Positions 1 to 7,563 of a stretch of DNA of 34,256 nucleotides are shown here, one piece after another. Position 1 is the stretch's first letter, and every line of letters begins with the position of its first letter. The stretch is taken from positions 1-34,256 of the forward strand of contig JAHBAL020000173.1 in assembly GCA_018500105.2 (NCBI GenBank), read 5' to 3'. This DNA comes from Anaerolineae bacterium. Its GTDB lineage: Bacteria; Chloroflexota; Anaerolineae; J036; Brachytrichaceae. Both the position numbers and the translations under genes were made by a program. The notes beneath the pieces were generated by a model. The model was not told the origin of the DNA and did no database searches. It saw only the letters and a list, made by a program, of their open reading frames with translations.

Positions 1-199
1 GGATGGGATAGTGAGACATTTTGGGGAGGGATTTCGGATTTTAGGGGCTGGGAGTATGGATTAGGGATTATAGGGCGTCGCAGGAATTTCGGTTTGGAGG
101 TCGAGGTTTTAGCGGGTGGGTAACATGGGTAACGCAATCCCTAAAATCTAAAATCCAAAATCCAAAACCTAAAATCTAAAATCCCATTACAATGGGCGC
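1..199. repeat. Intergenic heptamer repeat region upstream of pepT
   Basis: No gene is seen here. Positions 141-182 hold six consecutive heptamers (CTAAAAT, CTAAAAT, CCAAAAT, CCAAAAC, CTAAAAT, CTAAAAT), ending 17 bases before the pepT start. An opposite-orientation stretch at 31-90 contains related words such as GGATTTTAGGG (36-46), which pairs with CCCTAAAATC at 139-148, so the region can fold as a loose stem. This is one of four loci in the window with period-7 repeats of differing sequence. Confidence 0.75.
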
Positions 200-1435
200 A
201 TGTCTAACTTTGAAGCTTCGCTCGAGCAGCGTTTATTGCGGTATGTGCAGGTTGATACCGAGAGTGACGAAAAGTCGCCCACATCGCCCAGTACGGCTAT
301 TCAATTTGATTTGCTCAAATTGCTGAAAGAAGAGTTGATCGAGATCGGCGCTGCCGATGTGGTTTTGACTGATGCAGGTGTGATTTACGCCAACGTGCCA
401 GCCACGCCCGACCGTGTTGGCTCGCCGACCATTGCCTTGCTGGCGCATGTGGATACGGCTCAATCGTATAACGGCTATGGCGTCAAGCCGATTGTGCATC
501 GTAATTATGATGGCAGCGATATTGTGCTGCCCGATGACCCCAGCAAAGTCTTGTCGCCGAAGGAATTTCCTTATCTTGGCACAAAAGTGGGGCAAGATAT
601 CATCACTGCCAGTGGGAAAACGTTGTTGGGGGCTGATGATAAATCTGGCGTTGCCATTATCATGACTTTGGCCGAGCATTTGCTCGCCAATCCGAGCATG
701 TCACATGGCCCAATTCGCATTTGCCTGACGCCCGACGAAGAGATTGGGCGCGGCGTTAAGCATGTGAGCAAGGCTGAGCTTGGCGCTGATTTTGGCTATA
801 CGCTCGACGGCGGGGCGTTAGGCGAGCTGACGTTTGAGACATTTTCTGCCGATAAGGCGACGATCAGCATCGAAGGCGTTTCGATTCACACCGGCACGGC
901 TTATAAAAAATTGGTGAATGCGCTGCATATTGCTGCCAAAATTATTAACGCGCTGCCGCAGCACACCCTCACGCCCGAAACCACGCACGACCGCGAAGGC
1001 TTTATTCATGTGGCGAGCCTGACCGGCAATGCCGCCAAAGCCGAGATTATGCTGATCTTGCGTGATTTTGATTTGGCGAAGCTAGAGGCGCAAGGGGCAT
1101 TGTTGCAGGCGATTTGTGCTGCCATTCAGGCCGGCGATCCACGCGCCAAAATTACTTGCACGACCGAAAAACAATATCGGAATATGCGGTATTGGCTCGA
1201 AGACGACCGTCGTGCGGTTGATTTGGCGGTGCGGGCCATGCAGTCGGTGGGCATTGAGCCGAAATTTGAGTTGGTGCGCGGCGGCACAGACGGCAGCCAA
1301 ATGACCGAAAAAGGTGTGCCGATGCCGAATTTGTTCACTGGGATGCAAAATTTGCACGGCCCACTCGAATGGATTTGTGTGCAAGATATGGCGGTGGCGC
1401 TCAAGTGTTGCTTGGCGCTGGTGCAATTGGCCTAG
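200..1435 (+). CDS. pepT: Peptidase T (tripeptide aminopeptidase, M20B)
   Basis: Zinc-dependent cytosolic exopeptidase that removes the N-terminal residue of tripeptides. The 411 residues match the usual peptidase T length. Metal and catalytic positions are visible by comparison with the known enzyme: H83 and D85 in AHVDT, D146 in LLGADDKSG, the E180-E181 pair in PDEEIG (catalytic base and metal ligand), D203 in TLDGG and H386 in NLHGPLEW. The dimerisation (lid) domain lies between about residues 210 and 325. The ATG at 200 follows a heptamer repeat block, and no strong ribosome binding site is seen. The next gene is 46 bases away on the same strand but is unrelated in function. Confidence 0.93.
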   Translation: MSNFEASLEQRLLRYVQVDTESDEKSPTSPSTAIQFDLLKLLKEELIEIGAADVVLTDAGVIYANVPATPDRVGSPTIALLAHVDTAQSYNGYGVKPIVHRNYDGSDIVLPDDPSKVLSPKEFPYLGTKVGQDIITASGKTLLGADDKSGVAIIMTLAEHLLANPSMSHGPIRICLTPDEEIGRGVKHVSKAELGADFGYTLDGGALGELTFETFSADKATISIEGVSIHTGTAYKKLVNALHIAAKIINALPQHTLTPETTHDREGFIHVASLTGNAAKAEIMLILRDFDLAKLEAQGALLQAICAAIQAGDPRAKITCTTEKQYRNMRYWLEDDRRAVDLAVRAMQSVGIEPKFELVRGGTDGSQMTEKGVPMPNLFTGMQNLHGPLEWICVQDMAVALKCCLALVQLA

Positions 1436-1443
1436 TTTGATTG

Positions 1444-1471
1444 GTAGGGGCACGGCGTGCTGTGCCTCTAC
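1444..1471. repeat. Short palindrome GTAGGGGCAC / GTGCCTCTAC
   Basis: A 28-base imperfect inverted repeat with 10-base arms and one G-T pair sits between pepT and the next gene. It begins with the same GTAGGGGCA word as the compound palindrome at 4225-4397, suggesting one REP-like family. It has no U-tract, so a terminator role is possible but not shown. Confidence 0.6.
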
Positions 1472-1481
1472 GATATTTAAC

Positions 1482-1940
1482 ATGAACAAGCAGCCCAAAA
1501 TACCCACCACCTACCACACGTCTGAAGATGTGGAAGTTTTCGTCGCGCAATTTCGTGATTGCACATTGCCGTGCGAACGCTGGACGCATCACGCACATCT
1601 GACGGTGGGGTTGTGGTATGTGTTGCATTACACGCCCGACGAGGCGCTGAATTTGCTGCGCGATGCGATTCGCGCCTATAACACGACGTGCGGCGTGCCA
1701 AATTCGACCACCCGCGGCTATCACGAGACCATCACCCGTTTCTATGTTTGGCTAACCGATCAGTTTTTGCAAACGACGGATCGCTCGCGGCCCTTGCTCG
1801 AATTGCGTAACGCCTTGGTCGAGCAAGTTGGCTCGTCTGAATTGCCGATGCAGTGGTGGAGCCGCGAGCGTTTGTGGTCGCCCGAAGCCCGCGCTGCTTG
1901 GCTTGAGCCAGATTTGAAGGCGTTAGACAGTAGACAGTAA
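1482..1940 (+). CDS. Conserved hypothetical protein, His/Trp-rich
   Basis: A 152-residue protein of unknown function. The reading frame is open from 1314, but the upstream part lies inside pepT and the palindrome, so the ATG at 1482 (MNKQPKIPTTY) is taken as the start. Visible features are a WTHHAHLTVGLWY segment (two adjacent histidines and a third), a central YNTTCGVPN turn, GYHETITRFYVWL, and a Trp-rich end (MQWWSRERLW). The spaced histidines could bind metal, but I do not recognise the family and assign no activity. The last four codons (DSRQ) and the TAA stop are made of heptamer repeat DNA (AGACAGT units), so the ancestral C-terminus may have been different. It is co-directional with the phosphatase that follows. 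Confidence 0.7.
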   Translation: MNKQPKIPTTYHTSEDVEVFVAQFRDCTLPCERWTHHAHLTVGLWYVLHYTPDEALNLLRDAIRAYNTTCGVPNSTTRGYHETITRFYVWLTDQFLQTTDRSRPLLELRNALVEQVGSSELPMQWWSRERLWSPEARAAWLEPDLKALDSRQ

Positions 1941-2011
1941 ACAGTAGTCAGTAGTCAGATAGATTCGTTATCACCCTGCAACTTGCAACTTGCAACCCTG
2001 CAACCTGCAAC
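1925..2011. repeat. Two heptamer tandem repeats (AGNCAGT and YTGCAAC)
   Basis: Positions 1925-1959 read as five heptamers (AGACAGT, AGACAGT, AAACAGT, AGTCAGT, AGTCAGA). Positions 1976-2011 hold CTGCAAC, TTGCAAC, TTGCAAC, then after one extra C two more CTGCAAC. The first block supplies the stop codon of the upstream gene. The second lies just before the phosphatase start and creates a spurious N-terminal extension if translated. Confidence 0.85.
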
Positions 2012-2022
2012 TTTCACCCCCT

Positions 2023-2634
2023 ATGACCATCATTCACCTTGTTCGGCACGGCCTAGTGCATAACCCAAAGCGCATTTATTATGGGCGGATGCCGTTTTTT
2101 CGGCTGAGTGATGAAGGCGAAGCGCAAGCCCAATTTGCCGGTAAATTTTTTGCAGATCGTCAAATTGCGGCGCTGTATAGCAGCCCGTTGTTGCGGGCAC
2201 GCCAAACGGCCAAGCTGATTGCGGGGAATCATGCCGGTGCGCTTGTGCCGCGCATTACACGGCAAATTATCGAGGTGCATTCGCCCTATGACGGCTGGCC
2301 GCAAGCGGTGATGGAGGGCCGAAATTGGGATTTGTATACCGGCACATCTGCCGAATATGAACAGCCAGCCGATTTGGTGGCGCGTATTCAAACTTTCTTT
2401 GGGCAGGTGCGTCAGCGACATCGCGGCCAAGAGGTCATTGGGGTGACGCATGGCGATATTGTGGTGTTTGCCACCATTTGGGCGCATGGCTTGCCCGCGC
2501 TGCAACAGTCAAAATCGCATTTGGCCAGCATTTTGCCTGGTTATTATCCCGCGAATTGTGGCATTGCGACATTCACTTTCGACGATGCCGCGCCGGATCA
2601 ATTGCCGCGTTATACTTACACAAGACCCTATTAG
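2023..2634 (+). CDS. Histidine phosphatase family protein
   Basis: A 203-residue member of the phosphoglycerate mutase-like histidine phosphatases, probably cytosolic. The phospho-accepting histidine is H9 in LVRHG. The usual Arg of the family follows in SSPLLRARQTAKLI, and the second catalytic histidine is in GVTHGD. Substrate cannot be told from the sequence. An in-frame ATG at 1990 exists, but the eleven residues it adds are translated heptamer repeat, so the ATG at 2023 (MTIIHLVRHG) is preferred. The gene ends tail-to-tail with the transporter on the other strand, the two stop codons overlapping by four bases. Confidence 0.88.
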   Translation: MTIIHLVRHGLVHNPKRIYYGRMPFFRLSDEGEAQAQFAGKFFADRQIAALYSSPLLRARQTAKLIAGNHAGALVPRITRQIIEVHSPYDGWPQAVMEGRNWDLYTGTSAEYEQPADLVARIQTFFGQVRQRHRGQEVIGVTHGDIVVFATIWAHGLPALQQSKSHLASILPGYYPANCGIATFTFDDAAPDQLPRYTYTRPY

Positions 2635-3500
2635 CCCAGCGCCAGTGCCAGCACGCCGCATGTCATCACCAATGCGCCAACCATGCGCATCCGCGTGAAG
2701 CCCTCGCCGAGCAGACGCATGCCCATCAACGAGCCGACCAAGATGCTGAGTTCACGCGCTGGGGCAATGTAGCTAACGGGCGTAAATACCATGGCCGTTA
2801 AAACCAACAAATAGGCCAGCGGATATAGCAAGGCCACGATAACGGCCTCGCGCTTAAATTGCCGCCATGTCGCTTTTACGGTGGGCCAGTTTCGCACGGT
2901 GTAGGGCAAAAATAGCCAGATGAGGCCGAAATGCACAAACCAATTCACCAAAATAGGCGGAATGGCGTAACGGCTAACTGACACTTTGTCCCAGATGGTA
3001 TAGGACATGATGCATACCCCGACCATGAGCGCATAGCCAATGGCCTTGCGATTGGCTCCGGCGTGATGCGATGCGCCGCGGGCAGCGGCGCGGGTCAAAA
3101 TGAGCACCCCGCTGCCGATCAACATTGCGCCGCCGATGGCGAGCCAACTGGGACGCTCGCCTAGCACGCTAATGGCGACAATGAGCGAAAACATTGGCCC
3201 AGAGCCACGCGCAATTGGGTAAACCAGCGACATATCGCCAGTGCTATAGGCGCGGTTGAGGGCGTTGAAATACAGATATTGTAAGACGACGCTGCCGCAC
3301 AGCAAGCCTAATTCAACCCAGCCGAGGGTGGGGCGCTGGGTGAAAACGACATACAGCATGACAGGCGCATAAAACAAAGCCGCCAATGCCGAGATGAGCA
3401 CAGTAAAAGCTGTGCCGCCATTGACCCGTTTGGCGAGGTAATTCCAGCTCGCGTGGGTAAAGGCCGAGGTAATAACAATTGCAAGGGCAAGTAGGGTCAT
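2631..3500 (-). CDS. EamA/DMT-family transporter
   Basis: A 289-residue integral membrane protein with about ten hydrophobic segments in two similar halves, the layout of EamA-type drug/metabolite transporters. Features include YLYFNALNRAYSTGDMSLVYPIARGSGP in two pieces at the end of the first half, and the equivalent FTPVSYIAPARELS in the second half, both typical of the duplicated EamA domain. Likely a proton-driven exporter or importer of small metabolites; substrate unknown. It stands alone on the minus strand, convergent with the histidine phosphatase, and the start at 3500 has no clear ribosome binding site. Confidence 0.87.
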   Translation of the reverse strand: MTLLALAIVITSAFTHASWNYLAKRVNGGTAFTVLISALAALFYAPVMLYVVFTQRPTLGWVELGLLCGSVVLQYLYFNALNRAYSTGDMSLVYPIARGSGPMFSLIVAISVLGERPSWLAIGGAMLIGSGVLILTRAAARGASHHAGANRKAIGYALMVGVCIMSYTIWDKVSVSRYAIPPILVNWFVHFGLIWLFLPYTVRNWPTVKATWRQFKREAVIVALLYPLAYLLVLTAMVFTPVSYIAPARELSILVGSLMGMRLLGEGFTRMRMVGALVMTCGVLALALG

Positions 3501-3548
3501 GACTCGAACAGAATTGGGTTGATCATGACCATCTTGACCAACCTAAAC

Positions 3549-3698
3549 TTATAGTTGTGGGGCAGTATAAACGGTGGTTGTCACCCCATTGCCCTCATTT
3601 TGTGCGGCCTTATTTGCCGATACCCCTGATGCCAGTGCCAACATCAAGACCAACATCACTGCGGCCCAAAATGAATTACGCGATGTATTTTGTTCCAT
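3549..3698 (-). CDS. Small exported or membrane peptide, 49 residues
   Basis: The frame is open further upstream, but the ATG at 3698 is preceded by AAGGAG at good spacing, the clearest ribosome binding site in this part of the window. The product has a polar N-terminus (MEQNTSRNS), one hydrophobic stretch of about 18 residues (FWAAVMLVLMLALASGVSA) and a polar tail of about 20 residues. It resembles a signal peptide with a short mature part or a single-pass peptide. No family recognised. Base composition is like its neighbours. Confidence 0.55.
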   Translation of the reverse strand: MEQNTSRNSFWAAVMLVLMLALASGVSANKAAQNEGNGVTTTVYTAPQL

Positions 3699-3978
3699 TG
3701 AGACTCCTTGTAAATCATGCGCAACACATTGAGGCGTGTCGGCGCTGTTTGTATGTTCAAATCGTAGCAAATGAGCGTTCAATTTGCATGACAAACGCAT
3801 GATAATCTTCTTACATTCACCCGACGATGTCCATACGGCCTCCGATGGATTCTTGCATCGTGTTTGCGTTGGGCGTTGTGTTTGTCTATGTGTTTGTCTA
3901 ATAGACAGATAAATTAAAAACCCAGGCGATTTCTTGTTGCCTCTGAAGAATTTCTCGCAAAAGCAAATGAGTTAACCT

Positions 3979-4224
3979 CTAATACCAACCGCACGATCAA
4001 AGTGGATTTTGATCGTATATATTTTGCGGGTCATTCCGACCCTTTAACAAGCTCAGGGTAAACTACGAGGAGGAATCTTTGCGGAAATTTAATCATCGGG
4101 CCGATTTTCGGCAAAGGCCCCTCGCTGCGCTTCGGGGTGACGTGACAATTTATGTGCTTGATTTATTCCATCTTGACTCGGAAGCTGGTGTAATACCAAC
4201 CTCACGGTCAAGAAGGAATTTTGA
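3979..4224. repeat. TAATACCAAYC-type interspersed repeat, two copies
   Basis: TAATACCAACC occurs near 3980 and again near 4192, each followed by a CGATCAAA/GGTCAAG word and GGAATTTTG-like sequence. Between them lies, inverted, a block (about 4075-4185) that matches 24470-24550: GGAATAAATCAAG, ATAAATTGTCA, GTCACCCCGAAGCG and GAGGGG..CTTTG occur in the same order in both places. This supports a dispersed repeat family with a third copy at 24459-24556. Confidence 0.7.
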
Positions 4225-4397
4225 TGTAGGGGCAAGGCATTTGCATTTCACACATCGTCAACCGATTAAAGCCGCAAATGCCTTGCCCAACCTTGCTGTG
4301 GCGTTACTTGGCTTGCGCATTGGGTAAGGCATTCGCCGTCACCCATTGAGCGATTTACGCTTGAGGGCGATGCCTTGGCGAATGCCTTACCCCTACA
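4225..4397. repeat. Compound palindromic element with TGTAGGGG ends
   Basis: The outer ends are TGTAGGGG (4225-4232) and CCCCTACA (4390-4397). Inside are two hairpins: GGGCAAGGCATTTGC pairs with GCAAATGCCTTGCCC (4274-4287 side), and GGGTAAGGCATTCGCC (4322-4337) pairs with GGCGAATGCCTTACCC (4377-4392). The nested symmetry suggests a mobile palindrome or two fused REP-like units. No coding potential. Confidence 0.75.
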
Positions 4398-4468
4398 ACC
4401 TCGTCCGCTTTGATTAAGCGATTGTAAGAGCTTTGAGTGTGTAGGTCTTTTGCATCGCAGCAACCAAC

Positions 4469-4506
4469 GCGCAACGGGCAGATCGTTGACGATCTGCCCG
4501 TTGCGC
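4469..4506 (-). terminator. Perfect 18-bp hairpin after the response regulator gene
   Basis: GCGCAACGGGCAGATCGT (4469-4486) and its exact reverse complement (4489-4506) are separated by two bases. It lies 26 bases past the stop codon of the response regulator on the minus strand. There is no U-tract, so it would be an atypical terminator or an RNA-end protector. Confidence 0.5.
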
Positions 4507-4532
4507 TGAAGAAGAAGGAGAAAATGAACTGA

Positions 4533-4955
4533 CTATCCCACCTGCGGTGATAGCCACCGCTCTATGGTTGTGCGTAGTTGTTTTTGTCCGACTGGCTTGC
4601 AAATATAGTCATCCATGCCCGATTGTAACGATTCTTGTTGGTCGCTGGGGTCTGGGCTGGCGGTGACGGCAATAATTGGCACTGGCGAGCGCCCTCTTGA
4701 ATGTTCAAACTTGCGTATTTCGCTGGCTGCGGTGAAACCGTCGAGTAGGGGCAAATAGCAATCCATTAATACCAAGCCATAAGCGTTGGGATTTTTTAGA
4801 AATGCCTCAACTGCCGCTTTGCCATTGGCGACCGCATGGACGGAATACCCCATTCGGCTAAGCTGGACGACAGTTAGCTTTTGATTGATGGGATTATCTT
4901 CAACGACCATGATCATAGGCTTAGGTTTTTCGACAAAAGGGTCACTCAGTATCAT
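4533..4955 (-). CDS. Stand-alone response regulator receiver protein
   Basis: A 140-residue single receiver (CheY-like) domain with no output domain. Visible are the acidic pair E19-D20 in VVEDN, the phospho-accepting D65 in LVLMDCYLP, T98 in AVTAS and K120 in CKPVG. The MDCYLPLLDG motif and the ASPDPSDQQESLQSGMDDY segment resemble receivers found at the C-terminus of hybrid histidine kinases. No kinase gene is nearby, so its partner must be elsewhere. It could be a phosphorelay shuttle or a regulator acting by protein contact. Confidence 0.88.
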   Translation of the reverse strand: MILSDPFVEKPKPMIMVVEDNPINQKLTVVQLSRMGYSVHAVANGKAAVEAFLKNPNAYGLVLMDCYLPLLDGFTAASEIRKFEHSRGRSPVPIIAVTASPDPSDQQESLQSGMDDYICKPVGQKQLRTTIERWLSPQVG

Positions 4956-4994
4956 GCCAAGCTACTCCAAAAGATATAGAACTAGATAGGCACT

Positions 4995-5033
4995 CAGTCA
5001 ATATTTGCATAAATTGACTGGTTTAATTATACA
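4995..5033 (+). promoter_or_regulatory. Candidate promoter with overlapping inverted-repeat operator
   Basis: TTGCAT (5005-5010) and TATACA (5028-5033) are 17 bases apart, a plausible sigma-70-type promoter reading towards the zinc peptidase. CAGTCAAT (4995-5002) and ATTGACTG (5013-5020) form a perfect 8-base inverted repeat with a 10-base spacer overlapping the -35 box, as expected for a repressor site. The response regulator gene reads away on the other side. Confidence 0.45.
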
Positions 5034-5181
5034 TAAGAAGATAACACAATTGTATTTATTTGCACTCATCCAAAAGATGGAAAAATTCGTGAAGCGCCAA
5101 AACGCCCTATTTTGGCTGTAAATTAATTTGGCATCAAGTGATCTAAACATTGCAAATGGACGTAATGCTTGTTACAAAGCC

Positions 5182-6069
5182 ATGAAAGCACTATTTTTAT
5201 TGATTACCGCTGGAATTTTTTCGCTTGTGATGACTGGGTGGGTGATGCTGAGCCACGCGCCAACGCCGACGCAACCGCAATCTGTCGGGGCAGAGGTGGC
5301 GGCTGCGATTGCGGCTTCGGCCACGTGCCAAGTGAACGCAGATGGGCGCTGGTTGAGCGCTGGCGTTATTTCGCTCAGCCGTTGCGCGGGGCTGGCGGGC
5401 AAGATCGCCAATCAAAATAGCAAGGTGATACCGGCGCGTTGGAATGCTGTTGATGTGCGAGTTAGCGGCGATGGCACATTTGTGCAGGTGGTGAAAGGCA
5501 AGGCAGCCAGCACACATTATTGGGATAGTGATAAGCTGGTCGAAGACATTGCGCAAGATATTGACCGATTTTGGCAACGCGAATTTGCGGCACGCGGTTG
5601 GCGTTATCAATCGCCGACCCGAATTCAGAGCTATGCCCAACGCATTCGCACCGGTTGTGGCTTGGCAAGTCTTAACAATGCGTTTTATTGTCAATTGACG
5701 CATGGCATTTATTACGATACCAATTTGTTGGCCCGCGAATTTGATCGGGTGGGCGATTTTGCCTCGGCCATCATCATCGCGCATGAATGGGGACATGCTG
5801 TGCAAGGTCTGCGTGATATTTTTCGCCAATCTCGTTACACCATCGAGACCGAACTACAGGCCGATTGTTTTGCCGGTGCGTATGCCCGTGATGCCAATTT
5901 GCGGGGGCTGCTAGAGCCGGGCGATTCGGGCGAGGCGGCTGAACTGCTTTACAAGATCGGCGATCCGGCGCATGTGCCTTGGTATGCGCGTGGGGCGCAT
6001 GGCTCGCCGCAGCAGCGCGTCGGTGCGTTTGAAAAAGGGTTTAAGGCTGGCTTGGTGGCTTGCTTTTAA
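5182..6069 (+). CDS. Membrane-anchored neutral zinc metallopeptidase (YpfJ-like)
   Basis: A 295-residue protein with an N-terminal hydrophobic anchor (about residues 3-24) and an extracytoplasmic zinc-peptidase domain of the 'putative neutral zinc metallopeptidase' family. The gluzincin signature HEWGH is at about residues 201-205 and the third ligand is probably the glutamate in TELQADCFAGAY about 20 residues later, a hallmark of this family. Four cysteines (in ATCQV, LSRCAG, GCGLAS, YCQL) may form disulfides. An in-frame TTG at 5128 would add 18 polar residues before the anchor; the ATG at 5182 places the membrane segment at the N-terminus. Substrate unknown. Confidence 0.85.
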   Translation: MKALFLLITAGIFSLVMTGWVMLSHAPTPTQPQSVGAEVAAAIAASATCQVNADGRWLSAGVISLSRCAGLAGKIANQNSKVIPARWNAVDVRVSGDGTFVQVVKGKAASTHYWDSDKLVEDIAQDIDRFWQREFAARGWRYQSPTRIQSYAQRIRTGCGLASLNNAFYCQLTHGIYYDTNLLAREFDRVGDFASAIIIAHEWGHAVQGLRDIFRQSRYTIETELQADCFAGAYARDANLRGLLEPGDSGEAAELLYKIGDPAHVPWYARGAHGSPQQRVGAFEKGFKAGLVACF

Positions 6070-6099
6070 AAAAGATTTTGGCCCCAAATTATTTAACTC

Positions 6100-6226
6100 A
6101 CCTTACGCACACGGCAAGTATTTCACCACGAAGTGCACGAAGGACACAAAGAAAAGAGGGCTTTCGGATACAAATCTTTGAGTTCTTTGTGCACTTTGTG
6201 GTAAAAAGTTTGAGCCTTGCGTAACG
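6100..6226. repeat. MITE-like palindromic element, copy A
   Basis: Contains TTTCACCACGAAGTGCACGAAGG on one side and CTTTGTGCACTTTGTGGT on the other, with TTACGCA and TGCGTAA near the outer ends. Related copies are at 10211-10318, 18597-18736 and 34146 to the window end. The rest of the gap between genes (6070-6414) shows no coding sequence. Confidence 0.75.
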
Positions 6227-6414
6227 TTAGTTATTTAAGAGAATAGATCGAATCGTATCTGGATACTCCCAATATAAAGCAAGATACTTTATGGGCTGAC
6301 CTAGAGATATAAGACAATATATTGGGCTAGACATTGATTTATAACTGGTGAGATAGGCAGTAGGTCAAATTACGCTTGTGAAAACAGGGCATTACCTTTT
6401 AATATTCTAAATAA

Positions 6415-7563
6415 ATGTCCTGTCATCACATTTCCCTTTGTTGTATTGCTGTTTTGTCTTTGGCGTTGAGCGCGTGTCAACCGACGCGAAGCAACCACAA
6501 ACCTGCCCCGTTTGGCAACCCGCCATCGGCACAGGCTGCTGCGCCGCCGACCTCGACCCGCAAGGTAAATGATGCTGAGCAAGTTGCACAATTGGCGGCT
6601 ATTGTCAAAATGCGTGGGCATTTACATGCCAGCTATAGCCTTTGGAAGCTCAAATTATTTGACGATGCCGCAACGCATAGCAGCGAGCATTTGCTTGAAG
6701 AACTGATGTATGCGGTGCGAACACCGCTGAAAAATAAAAATCCCGATGCTGTTATGCCATTGCAAGATAAGATCACAAGCTATGGCAAATCGCTGAACAA
6801 AAATGTTTCGACTTCGACAGTAGAAAAAAATTATAAAGCGGTAATAAGCGTATTAGATGAAAGCTATGCGTTGTTGCTTAATGGCGATGCACAGGATTTT
6901 GCTTTACATGCGGCAGTGGTGCGTGATGTGTTAGATAGCAGTGCTGGCGAATACGACGAGGCTGTGCTCAATGGCAAAGTGACGAATGCCGAAGAATGGC
7001 AAGATACCTTGGGCTTTTTGATCGCTGCCCGCGAGTTATATACAACTGCGGTTGAACCAAACTTGAGCACTGTGGCAGCAGAGAAAATGGCCGCGCTAAA
7101 TCAAGAATTTAGCGCGTTGGTCAGTTATTTTCCTAGCTACATTAAATTTCCCGCAACGGTGATGCCAACAACGCAATTTTCGCAACGTATTGAGACCCTA
7201 TCTCAGTTGCTTTCCGAAGTTGCCAACCTGCCGCCACCCATTCGCCTACCCAGAATTTTGCAAGGCTTTGGGCATCACGCGGAGCAAGCTGCAAAGCAAT
7301 ATGTCGCTGGAAATTTTGAGCTTGCTCAAGAATATTTGATTAAGGCCGAGATAGACGGCTTGACCAAAGCACGTGTAGACCTAGCAAAGATCAACCTAGA
7401 CTTGTTACGCGACATCGAAACACAATTTGAAAATGTGAATAATGCGATTAAGAGTCGCGCAGCAGCCGCCAAAGTAGAAAAATATGCAACAGGTTTAGAC
7501 TTGGCTGTTGAACGAGCCTTGAACGTGGTTTCGCCTAGCCGCAAACCCGGCTCGAAACACTAA
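6415..7563 (+). CDS. Lipoprotein, helical, possibly iron-uptake (FTR1/EfeO-like) related
   Basis: A 382-residue predicted lipoprotein: hydrophobic signal followed by the lipobox LALSAC with C21 as the lipidated cysteine, then a Pro/Ala-rich linker to about residue 45. The rest looks all-helical. The segment MRGHLHASYSLWKLKLFDDAATHSSEH in two pieces resembles the GHL...A..H..HP..E pattern in the extracytoplasmic domain of FTR1-type iron permeases and EfeO/imelysin-related proteins; this is a weak, remembered similarity. A cytochrome c lipoprotein gene converges on it with overlapping stops, and cytochromes often accompany FTR1 systems. No permease gene is nearby. Function should be treated as unknown. 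Confidence 0.75.
   Translation: MSCHHISLCCIAVLSLALSACQPTRSNHKPAPFGNPPSAQAAAPPTSTRKVNDAEQVAQLAAIVKMRGHLHASYSLWKLKLFDDAATHSSEHLLEELMYAVRTPLKNKNPDAVMPLQDKITSYGKSLNKNVSTSTVEKNYKAVISVLDESYALLLNGDAQDFALHAAVVRDVLDSSAGEYDEAVLNGKVTNAEEWQDTLGFLIAARELYTTAVEPNLSTVAAEKMAALNQEFSALVSYFPSYIKFPATVMPTTQFSQRIETLSQLLSEVANLPPPIRLPRILQGFGHHAEQAAKQYVAGNFELAQEYLIKAEIDGLTKARVDLAKINLDLLRDIETQFENVNNAIKSRAAAAKVEKYATGLDLAVERALNVVSPSRKPGSKH

Larger units (their letters stand above)
3699..4468. other. 770-base intergenic region made largely of repeats
   Basis: No convincing gene is seen; the open frames at 4079-4327 and 4266-4463 are translated repeats. From 3979 the region holds two TAATACCAAC-type elements, a block reading CCCCTCGCTGCGCTTCGGGG, and a compound palindrome at 4225-4397. 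The 280 bases before 3979 are AT-rich and presumably include the promoter of the small peptide gene. Confidence 0.7.

Noticed and set aside
141-182. Heptamer arrays as CRISPR
   Set aside because: Units are 7 bases with no spacers and no cas genes anywhere in the window.
233-679. 148-codon open frame antisense to pepT
   Set aside because: Lies wholly inside pepT on the other strand and has no recognisable motif; a shadow of the pepT codon pattern.
4079-4463. Open frames in the intergenic region after the small peptide gene
   Set aside because: They translate palindromic and dispersed repeats; no start signal and no protein-like pattern.
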